64,000 nt of DNA from Clostridium sp. M62/1 (GTDB lineage: Bacteria; Bacillota; Clostridia; Lachnospirales; Lachnospiraceae). The stretch lies in the NCBI RefSeq assembly GCF_020736365.1, contig NZ_CP085988.1:3719501-3783500 (forward strand). Reading direction: 5' to 3'. Each line of letters starts with the position of its first letter. The first letter of the stretch is position 1. The notes under the pieces were generated by a model, which ran no database searches, had not been told where the DNA came from, and saw only the letters and a list, made by a program, of their open reading frames with translations. Below are positions 17,114-25,404 of the stretch, piece after piece. Made by a program: the position numbers and the translations under genes.

Positions 17114-17328
17114 CTTCTTTTCCTCCAATTCTCAAGCTTTTTTCTGACGGTCCCTCTGCCTAACTCAAGCCCTGGAGTCGGTAAATCACGCCGTATTTCT
17201 TGACTATGAAAATCGTTACTCTCTCAGGTCTAACCCCATATACATCATTTCCTTTCACTGTCCGGCCTCTTTTGGCGGCGCGGTGTGCGCCGAAGCACAC
17301 ATCTCATTTTTCGTTCAGTTAAGTATAG
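17114..17328 (-). promoter_or_regulatory. leuA leader, about 210 nt
   Basis: Transcribed region between the promoter and leuA. It has a GTGTGC-TTCG-GCGCAC hairpin near 17290. A very short frame, MMYMGLDLRE, sits behind AAAGGAA near 17240 and could be a leader peptide with two Leu codons. I saw no T-box consensus. Regulation by attenuation is possible but unproven. Confidence 0.35.
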
Positions 17329-17358
17329 ATTATATCATGCTTCTCCACCGGGCTGCAA
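17329..17358 (-). promoter_or_regulatory. Candidate leuA promoter
   Basis: TTGCAG, 18-bp spacer, TATAAT on the minus strand. Upstream at 17398-17420, TTTCATAA-N7-TTATGAAA is a dyad that could be a regulator site. Confidence 0.5.
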
Positions 17359-17456
17359 GGCTTAAGACCTATCTTTGGAATACCAATTTCACATAGCTTT
17401 CATAATCTGAAGTTATGAAAACCCCAGAAAGTATGCCTGTGGGTGTTTTAACTGCA

Positions 17457-17492
17457 GAGAAGCCGCAGGTTCACAGGCCCCTGCGGCTTCTC
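17457..17492 (-). terminator. Terminator of the ABC importer operon
   Basis: GAGAAGCCGCAGG and CCTGCGGCTTCTC form a 13-bp stem with a 10-nt loop downstream of the solute-binding gene. The following T tract is weak, so confidence is moderate. Confidence 0.6.
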
Positions 17493-17564
17493 CTCTCTTA
17501 AATGCTTCATTTGTGCTTCATTTTTTTGCCTGGTCCATGTCCGGATATTGCTCACCCGTTTTCC

Positions 17565-18554
17565 CTACTTGCAGCTCTCAGAAAGCTCCTGGTGCTTCTC
17601 GAGAAGCTCGATCGTCAGAGGCTCCGGGAAAGTCTTTGGATATTTGGAGCTGTTCTCAGAGCTGGTTGTCTCTCCTTCATAGACGGCGTTCGGATAGTAT
17701 TTCTGAAGCTCTGAGCGTCCCTTTGTGATAATGCACTCTGCCATCTCCTGGGCTAAGGGATTTGTCCCCTCTCCCTTGTCCACCACAGCCACTGACTCTG
17801 TCAGGGAGAAATTGCCCTCTGTGGGATCCACATAGTCGATGGGAAGGCCTTCTGCCTTATCTGCCACAGCCTGCTGGCGAAGCCCAAAGCCGACTGCCAC
17901 CTCTCCTGCCCTGACCTTTTTAAGGGGAGCAGAGCCGGAAGTCTCGATGTGCGGGCCTGCATTCTCGTAAATTCCTGTGAGAACCTCCTTAGCGCCATCC
18001 TCGCCATAAGCATCCACCAGACCCTGGATCAGCAGCCAGGCAGTGGAGGAGCTCTTGATGTCTGTCACAGAAATCAGATCCTTGTACTCCGGCTTTGTCA
18101 GATCCTTCAGGCTCTCCGGCATATCCAGATTCTTTTCTGCCATCAGCTCTGTATTTACAATAATCGTTCCCTCCTGAGAGGTGATCGGAGCACAGTAATC
18201 TCTCTTCTCATCTGCATTTAACAGCTCATAGTCAAAGTTCAGCTTCTGGAACATATTCTGCTGCTCCTGAGCGCTGTCAAGATAGAAGGTGCTGAGTGTG
18301 AGCAGATCCGCTTCAATATCTGTCCCCTCTGCCATAACCTTGCCGCCAAGCTCGGAGGTTCCGAAGGTCTGGAACAGATATTTTCCCTCATATCCATTGG
18401 CGTCCAGCGTCTTTTTCATGGCCTCCACGGCCTCATCGTCAGCGTTGGAGTAGATGACAACCTCCTCTTCCTTGCCGGAACCGGAACAGCCTGTAAGAGC
18501 TGTACAGGCGAGGGCTGCTGCTGCAAACATCAGTGCGAGTGTTTTCTTTTTCAT
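17565..18554 (-). CDS. ABC solute-binding lipoprotein, iron/AEP class
   Basis: 329-residue extracellular lipoprotein with signal peptide and lipobox LTGC (Cys23). The mature part (VVIYSNADDEAVEAMKKTL..., GTSELGGKVMAEGTDIEADLLTLS) belongs to the AfuA / PhnS group of type 2 binding proteins that recognise ferric ions, thiamine phosphates, polyamines or 2-aminoethylphosphonate. The ligand is not certain. A fused double permease and a PotA-like ATPase upstream form one importer with it. A 139-bp AT-rich gap with a CGATTG/CAATCG hairpin separates it from the permease gene, which may allow extra expression of the binding protein. Confidence 0.8.
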   Translation of the reverse strand: MKKKTLALMFAAAALACTALTGCSGSGKEEEVVIYSNADDEAVEAMKKTLDANGYEGKYLFQTFGTSELGGKVMAEGTDIEADLLTLSTFYLDSAQEQQNMFQKLNFDYELLNADEKRDYCAPITSQEGTIIVNTELMAEKNLDMPESLKDLTKPEYKDLISVTDIKSSSTAWLLIQGLVDAYGEDGAKEVLTGIYENAGPHIETSGSAPLKKVRAGEVAVGFGLRQQAVADKAEGLPIDYVDPTEGNFSLTESVAVVDKGEGTNPLAQEMAECIITKGRSELQKYYPNAVYEGETTSSENSSKYPKTFPEPLTIELLEKHQELSESCK

Positions 18555-18693
18555 GCTTCGTTTCTCCTCTTGTTATTAAATTTCGATTGTCTTTCAATCG
18601 AGCTGTTGATTTATAAATTTTTAAATTAAAAATTATTTAAGTTATTATAATAGTTTCGTTATTTTTCATTATTCCCTTTTTTCTTGTTCTGCT

Positions 18694-20337
18694 TCAGGCC
18701 CGGGCCTGCTGTCTGCCAATTTTTCCGCTGCGCATCAGAACTGCCAGAATCCCTTTTACCGCCAGGTTGGTTGCCAGAATCAGCAGTGACAGCACAAATA
18801 CCTCGTTGAACTTGGTATAATACTGAAGTTCCTTCATCTTGGTCGTGATAACCATAGTGCGGGCTCCTGCAATGAAAATTACGGCGCTGACTGTCACCAT
18901 GGCGTTTACAAAGTAATAGCCGAACACCTCAAGAAGGGTGGAAACCATGTTGGGTGTGATAATTCTTACAATCGTTTTGATCCAGCTGTCCCCCATCAGG
19001 GCTGCTGTGGCCTCCCAGGAGCTGTTGAGCTTTGAGAGGGAATTTTTCATCATCAGGTAGGGGGTGGAGAAAAAATGCACCACATTGCAGATGATGATTA
19101 AGAGGAAGGTATTCTGGAGAGGCGTTCCTGAGAAGATGAACATGAACGCAATACCGATGACCATTCCCGGAATCGTGTTTGTCACCAGAGCAATGCTGTC
19201 AATCACTGCCTTGAGCCTTCCCTTAAGCCCGCTTCTGGCTGTGGCCAGGGCTGCCCCGTAGGTGATAAGCAGTCCTGCAGCGGCTGTGCAGACTGCCACA
19301 AACAGAGAGTTCTGATAGACGCCGAACAGACTGCTGTCAGTCAGTGTATCTATGACATGCTCCATGGTAAAGCTTGTCTGATAAGGCCACTCTCTCACCA
19401 GAGGAACCACAAAGATCACGGCGAACACCGAGATCAGCATCAGCAGAATCATTGCAGAGCCCGCCATGAAAATTCCGTCCCTGACTCTGTTTTTCCTCAA
19501 ATCTACTGCTGAAATCTTTGTGTAGCGGATGTTGTAGCGCTCCAGATAGTGGAGCAGCGCAATGCTGATGACAGACGGTATCAGCATCATCATGGCTACC
19601 ACAGCGCCCCTGTTAAAATTGGGCACGCTTCCCAGCATTTCATTGTAGAGAACTGTTGCCACCACATCGTACTCACCGCCCACAGATGCCGGAATTCCGT
19701 AATCCGTAAAGCAGAGGAAAAAGCACTGTACCATGGAAGCTGCCAGGGTTCCCAAAAGCGGTCTCACCACGGTCTGAAGGAAATTTTTAAAGGGGCTGTC
19801 CCCCATGATCCTGGACACGACAGAGAATTTTTTGTCAATGTACCCCATGGTATTGAGAATGAGCAGGAAGGACACCGGAAGCGTATAAATCACGTATCCG
19901 AACAGAAGTCCTCCAAAGCCGTAAATCTCAAAAAACTGCCTTCCAAACAGCTTTGTCAGAAGTCCCTGCTTTCCGAAGGAATAGATGATAGCAAAGCCGT
20001 AGGTCAGCGTCGGGAGCAGCATGGGCAGAACGGCCGCCAGCCGGATCAGGCTCTTAAATTTTCCCGGCACTCTTGTATACTGAATTGTGTATGCAAGGAA
20101 GAAGGCCAGGGCTGTGGCGATCAGGGCGCTGGACACAGAAACCTTGACGCTGTTTGCCAGAGCCGCGGCAAAGCCTCTCTCCGTCAGCACCTGCGCGTAA
20201 TTTCTGACGCTTACGCCGGCGTCCGCCATAAAGGATTCCATCAAAAGGCGGATGACGGGAACTGCGAGAAATACTGCAAAAATTGCCACCACTGCCGCGT
20301 AAATTCCTTTTATCTCGTATTCTTTTCTTCCTGTCAT
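18694..20337 (-). CDS. ABC importer permease, fused two-domain type (FbpB/PhnU-like)
   Basis: 547 residues holding two complete BPD_transp_1 permease domains in one chain, each with about six helices. The first has its EAA-like loop around SRIMGDSPFKNFLQTVVRPLL, the second around AALMGDSWIKTIVRIITPNM. Fused permeases of this size occur in ferric-ion (FbpB) and putative 2-aminoethylphosphonate (PhnU-type) importers. The stop is 4 bp before the binding-protein leader, and the gene starts 4 bp after the ATPase stop, so it is co-transcribed. Confidence 0.85.
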   Translation of the reverse strand: MTGRKEYEIKGIYAAVVAIFAVFLAVPVIRLLMESFMADAGVSVRNYAQVLTERGFAAALANSVKVSVSSALIATALAFFLAYTIQYTRVPGKFKSLIRLAAVLPMLLPTLTYGFAIIYSFGKQGLLTKLFGRQFFEIYGFGGLLFGYVIYTLPVSFLLILNTMGYIDKKFSVVSRIMGDSPFKNFLQTVVRPLLGTLAASMVQCFFLCFTDYGIPASVGGEYDVVATVLYNEMLGSVPNFNRGAVVAMMMLIPSVISIALLHYLERYNIRYTKISAVDLRKNRVRDGIFMAGSAMILLMLISVFAVIFVVPLVREWPYQTSFTMEHVIDTLTDSSLFGVYQNSLFVAVCTAAAGLLITYGAALATARSGLKGRLKAVIDSIALVTNTIPGMVIGIAFMFIFSGTPLQNTFLLIIICNVVHFFSTPYLMMKNSLSKLNSSWEATAALMGDSWIKTIVRIITPNMVSTLLEVFGYYFVNAMVTVSAVIFIAGARTMVITTKMKELQYYTKFNEVFVLSLLILATNLAVKGILAVLMRSGKIGRQQARA

Positions 20338-20341
20338 GACG

Positions 20342-21154
20342 CTACACCGCCTGTTCCCTGAGCTTTACGTCCGCTGAAAGGCTTACCGCCTCGCGGTTCT
20401 GTATATCAACCGTCTTGTTAAAGAGGCGGAAGATATTTTTCCTCTTGATCTCCAGCTGATTTAAAATAAATTCCTCTACGAAGCGGTTGCCCGGATGGAA
20501 CACAATCTCCTCCGGCGTTCCATACTGCGAAATCTCTCCCTGATTAACAATCAGCACCTTGTCTGACAGGGTGAGGGCCTCCTCCGGGTCATGGGTGACA
20601 ATAATCGTCGTTAAATGGTAATCCCTGGCGATCTGGCGGATTTTCTCTTTGATGGACTCCTTGATCACTCCGTCCAAGGCGCTGAGGGGCTCGTCGAGAA
20701 GCAGGATCTTCGGTTTCATGACCATGGTCCTGGCAAGAGCCACCCTCTGCTTCTGGCCGCCGGAAAGCTGCTCAATCTTCTTTGTGAGATGCTCTCTCAG
20801 GCCTAAGAGGTCAATCAGCTCCTCCACTTCCTGCCTGGTGGAGATTCCGGGTTTGTTTTTCAGGCCGTATGTAATATTTTTATATACATTTAAGTTTGGA
20901 AACAGGGCGTAATCCTGGAATACAATGTTGAATCCCCTTTTTTCCATGGGCACCCCTGTCATCTCCTGTCCGTTGAATAAAATCTGTCCCTCATCCGGAT
21001 CCGTAAGCCCCAGAATCAGGTTTAAAAGAGTTGTCTTGCCGCAGCCGGACGGCCCCAGAATAGAAACGATCTCCCCATCCTTGATTTCCAGGTTGATGTC
21101 ATGAAGGATCGTGACTCCGTCATACGATTTTTTTATGTTTTTCAGTATTAGCAT
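20342..21154 (-). CDS. ABC importer ATPase (PotA/FbpC-like)
   Basis: 270-residue cytosolic ATPase with Walker A GPSGCGKTT (residues 35-43), Q-loop VFQDYALFPNL, signature LSGGQKQRVALART, Walker B ILLLDEPLSALD and the H-loop His in THDPEEAL. It lacks most of the C-terminal TOBE domain found in PotA/MalK, giving a short regulatory tail. The start ATG follows AAAAGGGG. It is the first gene of the importer operon. Confidence 0.9.
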   Translation of the reverse strand: MLILKNIKKSYDGVTILHDINLEIKDGEIVSILGPSGCGKTTLLNLILGLTDPDEGQILFNGQEMTGVPMEKRGFNIVFQDYALFPNLNVYKNITYGLKNKPGISTRQEVEELIDLLGLREHLTKKIEQLSGGQKQRVALARTMVMKPKILLLDEPLSALDGVIKESIKEKIRQIARDYHLTTIIVTHDPEEALTLSDKVLIVNQGEISQYGTPEEIVFHPGNRFVEEFILNQLEIKRKNIFRLFNKTVDIQNREAVSLSADVKLREQAV

Positions 21155-21388
21155 TGTGATTCCCCTTTTCCTCTTGATTGCGGTTGCCGTTGTTTATTTT
21201 TGTTCACGCCCCATGCGGCTGCGGAATCCCGCTTCCGTCCTGGCATCTTTCGTAAACTGTTCCAAACGTTTCTTTATTATAGCTTCGCGCCGGGGCAGCT
21301 TCTATCAAAGTTACGAAAAGTTTTGTAAAATATAAACAAAGAAAAGGGGGAATCTGTAAAGTTTTTAAGAACATGGAAAAAAGCAGAA
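21155..21388 (-). other. Upstream region of the importer operon
   Basis: A minus-strand TATAAT lies at 21276-21281. A TTGATA is 21 bp upstream of it, which is too far for a good promoter, so the promoter assignment is weak. No gene is seen. Confidence 0.3.
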
Positions 21389-21428
21389 AAGCTGCCGGGA
21401 AAGCTCTCCTTAAGCTTTCCCGGCAGCT
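21389..21428 (-). terminator. Terminator of the selenoprotein-like gene
   Basis: On the minus strand AGCTGCCGGGAAAGC... pairs with GCTTTCCCGGCAGCT (15 bp, 9-nt loop) and is followed by TTTTCTGCTTTTTT. It ends the clpB / redox-protein transcription unit. Confidence 0.85.
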
Positions 21429-21467
21429 CTGACGTCCGGCATCTGATTTTTATGCCGGCTGGCATAT

Positions 21468-21758
21468 TTATTCTTCTGAAAGTTTATACTGGTCAATAAT
21501 CTCTCTCATATGGTCTGCATCGTCCACCAGAATGACCTCGCCGTCTATCATCAGGCAGGGGATACCGACTCTGTGCGACGTTTCCCTGGCCTCCCGATGG
21601 GCCTCTGAGGTATCTCTCACCTTTAAAAAGGTCTTGAGCTTCCCCACGCTCTCGCAGACATCCACATAGAGATACTTGATATTGTTTTCGGAAAGAACCT
21701 CTTTCACCGGCGGGCAGCCGCTTCAGGAGGAGGTTCCGAATAAGATTACTTTTTTCAT
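21468..21758 (-). CDS. Predicted selenocysteine-containing glutaredoxin-like protein (UGA at codon 12)
   Basis: Read straight through one UGA, the gene encodes 96 residues: MKKVILFGTSS-U-SGC-PPVKEVL and then a thioredoxin-fold body (KYLYVDVCES..., GIPCLMIDGEVILV with the cis-Pro). The UGA (21723-21725) falls where the first Cys of the redox CxxC belongs, giving U12-S-G-C15. The ATG follows AGGAGA with normal spacing. Beginning 17 bases after the UGA, GAAAG-AGGTT-CTTTC (21691-21705) forms a hairpin with GGU in its loop, as in bacterial SECIS elements. If UGA were a stop, only a downstream fragment lacking the active-site half would be made. It lies 45 bp after clpB. A standard annotator would miss the first 17 codons. 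Confidence 0.8.
21691..21705 (-). promoter_or_regulatory. SECIS-like hairpin
   Basis: 5-bp stem GAAAG/CTTTC with loop AGGTT, 17 nt 3' of the UGA. Loop GGU and distance match bacterial SelB-binding hairpins; the stem is short, so confidence is moderate. Confidence 0.55.
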
Positions 21759-21803
21759 CTGCTTTCTCCTGTCTTTGATTTTCCTGAGGGCAAAACCCCT
21801 CTT

Positions 21804-24395
21804 TTACTCCACATGGAGCGCCGAAGCCGTAAGCTTCCCGTCCTGCAGATCAATCTGAATCACGTCCCCGGCCCTCACGCCGTCAGCGAGGATCAGCCTT
21901 GCCGCAAGAGTCTCCACATGCTTCTGCAGATACCTCTTAAGAGGCCTTGCGCCGTACACCGGATCGTAGCCGTTCTCCACGATAAACTGCCTTGCGCTGT
22001 CTGTCAGGGAGATGGAAAGCTCCCGGTCTGCAAGCCTCTTGTTCACATCCTCCACCAGAAGCTCGATGATGCCTCCGATGTTGTCCTTTGTCAGAGGCTT
22101 AAACATGATAATCTCATCCAGCCTGTTTAAGAACTCCGGCCTGAAGTGGGCCCGCAGATCGTTCATGGCCATATTGTCGGCGGCCTCTGTGATATTTCCG
22201 TTCTCGTCAATTCCCTCTAACAGGTACTGAGAGCCGATATTGGATGTCATAATGAGGATCGTGTTCTTAAAGTCAACGGTCTTTCCCGTAGAATCCGTAA
22301 TCCTGCCGTCATCCAGCACCTGTAAAAGTACATTGAATACATCCGGGTGGGCCTTCTCCACCTCGTCAAACAGCACTACCGAGTAGGGTTTCCTTCTGAC
22401 TGCCTCTGTCAGCTGGCCGCCCTCGTCGTAGCCCACATATCCTGGCGGCGCTCCGATGAGCCTTGATACAGAGTGCTTCTCCATGTATTCACTCATATCG
22501 ATACGCACCATATTGTTCTCATCGTCGAACAGGCTCTCCGCAAGAGCCTTTGCAAGCTCCGTCTTTCCGACTCCGGTAGGTCCCAAGAACAGGAAGGAGC
22601 CGATGGGCTTTGTGGGATCCTTGATTCCTGCCTTGGAGCGGATGATGGCCTCTGTCACCTTGGTGACAGCCTCGTCCTGACCGATTACCCTCTTGTGAAG
22701 GATGTCGTCCATATGAAGGGTCTTGCTCCTCTCGCTCTCTGTCAGCTTTGCCACAGGGATTCCCGTCCACTTGGAGATAATTCTCGCAATCTCCTCCTCT
22801 GTCACACTCTCATGGACGAGGCTCAGATCCGCATTCTTGACCTTTTCCTCCTCCTCGGCAAGCTGCTTTTTAAGCTCCGGCAGCTTTCCGTACTGAAGCT
22901 CCGCCGCCCTGTTTAAATCATATTTCTGCTGGGCAGCCTGGATCTCACTGTTCAGATGCTCAATCTCCTCCCTCAGCTTGGAGAGCCGGTCTACGGAAGC
23001 CTTTTCGTTCTCCCACTGAGCCTTCTGAGCTGCGAACTCGTCCCGAAGCTCTGCCAGCTCCTTCTGCAGATCCTCCAGGCGATCCTGGCTTAGCCGGTCT
23101 GTCTCCTTTTTCAGAGCCGCCTCCTCGATCTCCAGCTGCATGATACGCCTGGATTTTTCGTCCAGCTCTGTGGGCAGGGAGTCAAGCTCTGTCTTGATCA
23201 TGGCGCAGGCCTCGTCAACCAGGTCAATAGCTTTATCCGGCAGGAACCGATCCGAGATATAACGGTCGGACAGCACAGCCGCAGATACCAGAGCCGAGTC
23301 TGTAATCTTAACCCCGTGGTAAACCTCGTAGCGATCCTTCAGCCCTCTCAGAATGGAGATCGTATCCTCCACGGTCGGCTCGTCCACATGAACCGGCTGG
23401 AACCGTCTCTCAAGAGCCGGATCCTTTTCGATGTACTTCCTGTACTCGTCGAGGGTGGTGGCTCCGATACAGTGGAGCTCTCCTCTTGCAAGCATAGGCT
23501 TTAACATATTTCCCGCATCCATGGAGCCCTCTGTCTTTCCGGCTCCCACGATGGTATGAAGCTCGTCGATGAACAGGATAATCTGTCCCTCGCTCTTTTT
23601 GACCTCCTCGAGGACAGCTTTCAGCCTCTCCTCAAACTCTCCTCTGTACTTGGCTCCGGCCACAAGGGCGCCCATATCCAGGGCAAACAGCTTCTTGTCC
23701 TTCAGTCCCTCCGGCACATCGCCGCGGACGATCCTCTGGGCCAGTCCTTCCACCACGGCCGTCTTTCCGACGCCGGGCTCACCGATCAGCACCGGATTGT
23801 TCTTCGTCTTTCTCGACAGGATGCGGATTACATTCCGGATCTCGCTGTCCCGGCCGATCACCGGGTCTAACTTCTGATCCCTTGCCCGCTCCACCAGATC
23901 ATACCCGTATTTGTTCAGCGTATCGTAGGTGGCCTCCGGGTTGTCGCTTACCACCCTCTGGTTGCCCCTGACGGTGGAAAGTGCCTGGAGGAAGCCCTCT
24001 CTGGTAATATTGTAAAGCCTGAAGAGTTCCTTCACAGCTCTGTTTGGCTGCTTCAGCATGGAGAGGAACAGGTGCTCCACGGAAACGTACTCATCTCCCA
24101 TGGCCTTGGCCTCATCCTCTGCATTTACCAGCACCTTGTTGGCATCCTGGCTGAAATACACCTGTCCGCCGGACACCTTCGGCAGCTTCTCAATGGCAAG
24201 CTGCACCTCGTTTAAAAACTGGTTCTCCTGGATCCCCATCTTGGTGATCAGCTTTAAAATCAGGCTGTCGTCAATGGTGAGCAGGCTGTAGAGAAGGTGC
24301 TCCTGATCAATCTGCTGGTTCCCATATTCATAGGCCAGCTTCTCTGTTCTCTGAACCGCTTCCAGCGATTTCTGCGTAAATCTATTAATGTTCAT
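21804..24395 (-). CDS. clpB: ATP-dependent chaperone ClpB
   Basis: 863-residue AAA+ disaggregase. It has an N-terminal Clp-N repeat domain ([30 protein letters not shown]), AAA module 1 with Walker A GEPGVGKT near 204 and Walker [10 protein letters not shown], a coiled-coil middle domain (about 400-520, rich in Glu/Lys/Gln), AAA module 2 with GPTGVGKT near 605, and the C-terminal ClpB-D2-small domain. Length is normal. A CIRCE operator overlaps its promoter, so HrcA repression under non-stress conditions is expected. Confidence 0.97.
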   Translation of the reverse strand: MNINRFTQKSLEAVQRTEKLAYEYGNQQIDQEHLLYSLLTIDDSLILKLITKMGIQENQFLNEVQLAIEKLPKVSGGQVYFSQDANKVLVNAEDEAKAMGDEYVSVEHLFLSMLKQPNRAVKELFRLYNITREGFLQALSTVRGNQRVVSDNPEATYDTLNKYGYDLVERARDQKLDPVIGRDSEIRNVIRILSRKTKNNPVLIGEPGVGKTAVVEGLAQRIVRGDVPEGLKDKKLFALDMGALVAGAKYRGEFEERLKAVLEEVKKSEGQIILFIDELHTIVGAGKTEGSMDAGNMLKPMLARGELHCIGATTLDEYRKYIEKDPALERRFQPVHVDEPTVEDTISILRGLKDRYEVYHGVKITDSALVSAAVLSDRYISDRFLPDKAIDLVDEACAMIKTELDSLPTELDEKSRRIMQLEIEEAALKKETDRLSQDRLEDLQKELAELRDEFAAQKAQWENEKASVDRLSKLREEIEHLNSEIQAAQQKYDLNRAAELQYGKLPELKKQLAEEEEKVKNADLSLVHESVTEEEIARIISKWTGIPVAKLTESERSKTLHMDDILHKRVIGQDEAVTKVTEAIIRSKAGIKDPTKPIGSFLFLGPTGVGKTELAKALAESLFDDENNMVRIDMSEYMEKHSVSRLIGAPPGYVGYDEGGQLTEAVRRKPYSVVLFDEVEKAHPDVFNVLLQVLDDGRITDSTGKTVDFKNTILIMTSNIGSQYLLEGIDENGNITEAADNMAMNDLRAHFRPEFLNRLDEIIMFKPLTKDNIGGIIELLVEDVNKRLADRELSISLTDSARQFIVENGYDPVYGARPLKRYLQKHVETLAARLILADGVRAGDVIQIDLQDGKLTASALHVE

Positions 24396-24452
24396 AAATC
24401 GTTGTCCTCCTTCCGAACAATGATTAAGTGAAGTCTTTTTTGTTCTAGTCGT

Positions 24453-24481
24453 AATATAACACGTATTATTAGCACTGTCAA
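24453..24481 (-). promoter_or_regulatory. clpB promoter
   Basis: TTGACA, 17-bp spacer, TATATT on the minus strand. The -35 hexamer lies inside the CIRCE element. Confidence 0.8.
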
Positions 24482-24495
24482 GAGGTGAGTGCTAA
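24469..24495. promoter_or_regulatory. CIRCE operator (HrcA binding site)
   Basis: TTAGCACTG-N9-GAGTGCTAA, one mismatch from the consensus inverted repeat. It overlaps the clpB -35 box, so HrcA binding would block RNA polymerase. Confidence 0.92.
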
Positions 24496-24559
24496 TTTTT
24501 TTATTTTTTGTTCTCCGCTAATCTTTCATGTTCTGGAATCACATAATCATTGGGAATTT

Positions 24560-24588
24560 TAAAAACAGGGGCCTTTTCAGGGCCCTGT
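24560..24588 (-). terminator. Terminator after the alarmone synthetase pseudogene
   Basis: On the minus strand ACAGGGCC-CTGAAAA-GGCCCCTGT (one bulge) followed by TTTTTAAAATT. Confidence 0.7.
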
Positions 24589-24634
24589 CAGACACCCGTA
24601 TTCTTACGCTGGCTTTATGCTCACTGTTAAACCC

Positions 24635-25355
24635 TTACACCGGGCTTTTTATCATCTCCCTCAGCTCCTGCATTCTCAGATCCGTGCGGGCTATGGTATC
24701 CGCGCACTCTTTCAGTCCCTCAGAGATTTTCTGACCTTCCTCAAGCCCCTTCTTGTAGCGGATCTGATGCTCCAGACTTGCCCAGAAATCCATGGCAACC
24801 GTCCGGATCTGGATTTCCACCCTCATATTTTCTTTTCCCTTTGAGAGGAAAATGGGTATTTCAACAATCAGATGAAGGCTTCTGTAGCCATTGTCCTTCG
24901 GCTTCTCTATATAGTCCTTTTTCTCGATAAGAAGTACGTCCTCCTGGCTCAGCAGCATATCCGCCACATCGTAAATGTCGCTGATAAAGGGACAGATAAC
25001 CCTGATTCCTGCCACGTCGTTCAGATTCTTCTGAAATGGATTCCACCGCTACAGGCAGTCCTCTGGCCTTCAGCTTTTTGGCAATGCTGTAAGGCCTTTT
25101 TATCCGGGACTGAATGCCCTCGATGGGGTTTCTCTCCGCGAAAGACGACAGTTCGTCGTTTAATACCTCCAGCTTGGTCGTCACCTCCCTGACGGCCGCC
25201 CTGTATTTAATCATAAGACTTTCAAACTGATCCAGCAGTTCCAGCTTTTCCACGGATGTAGCCTCTTTGTCGTCTCCGCCGAAGAAATCCTTCAGGGCTT
25301 CTGCCCTGTCTGCCAGCTTTGCCTCATATGATATTTCCATATTTTTCTGTACCAT
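24635..25355 (-). pseudogene. Small alarmone synthetase (RelQ-type), frameshifted
   Basis: The two halves of one (p)ppGpp synthetase lie in different frames. The first (from 25355) runs MVQKNMEISYEAKLADRAEAL...GIQSRIKRPYSIAKKLKARGLPVAVESI and then loses homology. The second continues QKNLNDVAGIRVICPFISDIYDVADMLLSQED...KPKDNGYRSLHLIVEIP...VEIQIRTVAMDFWASLEHQIRYKK, with the RelA/SpoT catalytic motifs. Joining them needs removal of one base at the A-run 25035-25037 (ATTTCAG should read ATTCAG). The result would be a normal-length RelQ/YjbM enzyme. A sequencing error in a short homopolymer is possible; otherwise the gene is inactivated. Confidence 0.85.
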
Positions 25356-25404
25356 CCTTTTTTGTTGCGTCAGTTCTTCTTAAAGAATTCATAACTGGCG
25401 GAGC

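Noticed and set aside
17114..17360. T-box leader upstream of leuA
   Set aside because: No GGUGG-type T-box consensus or matching terminator/antiterminator was found in the leader.
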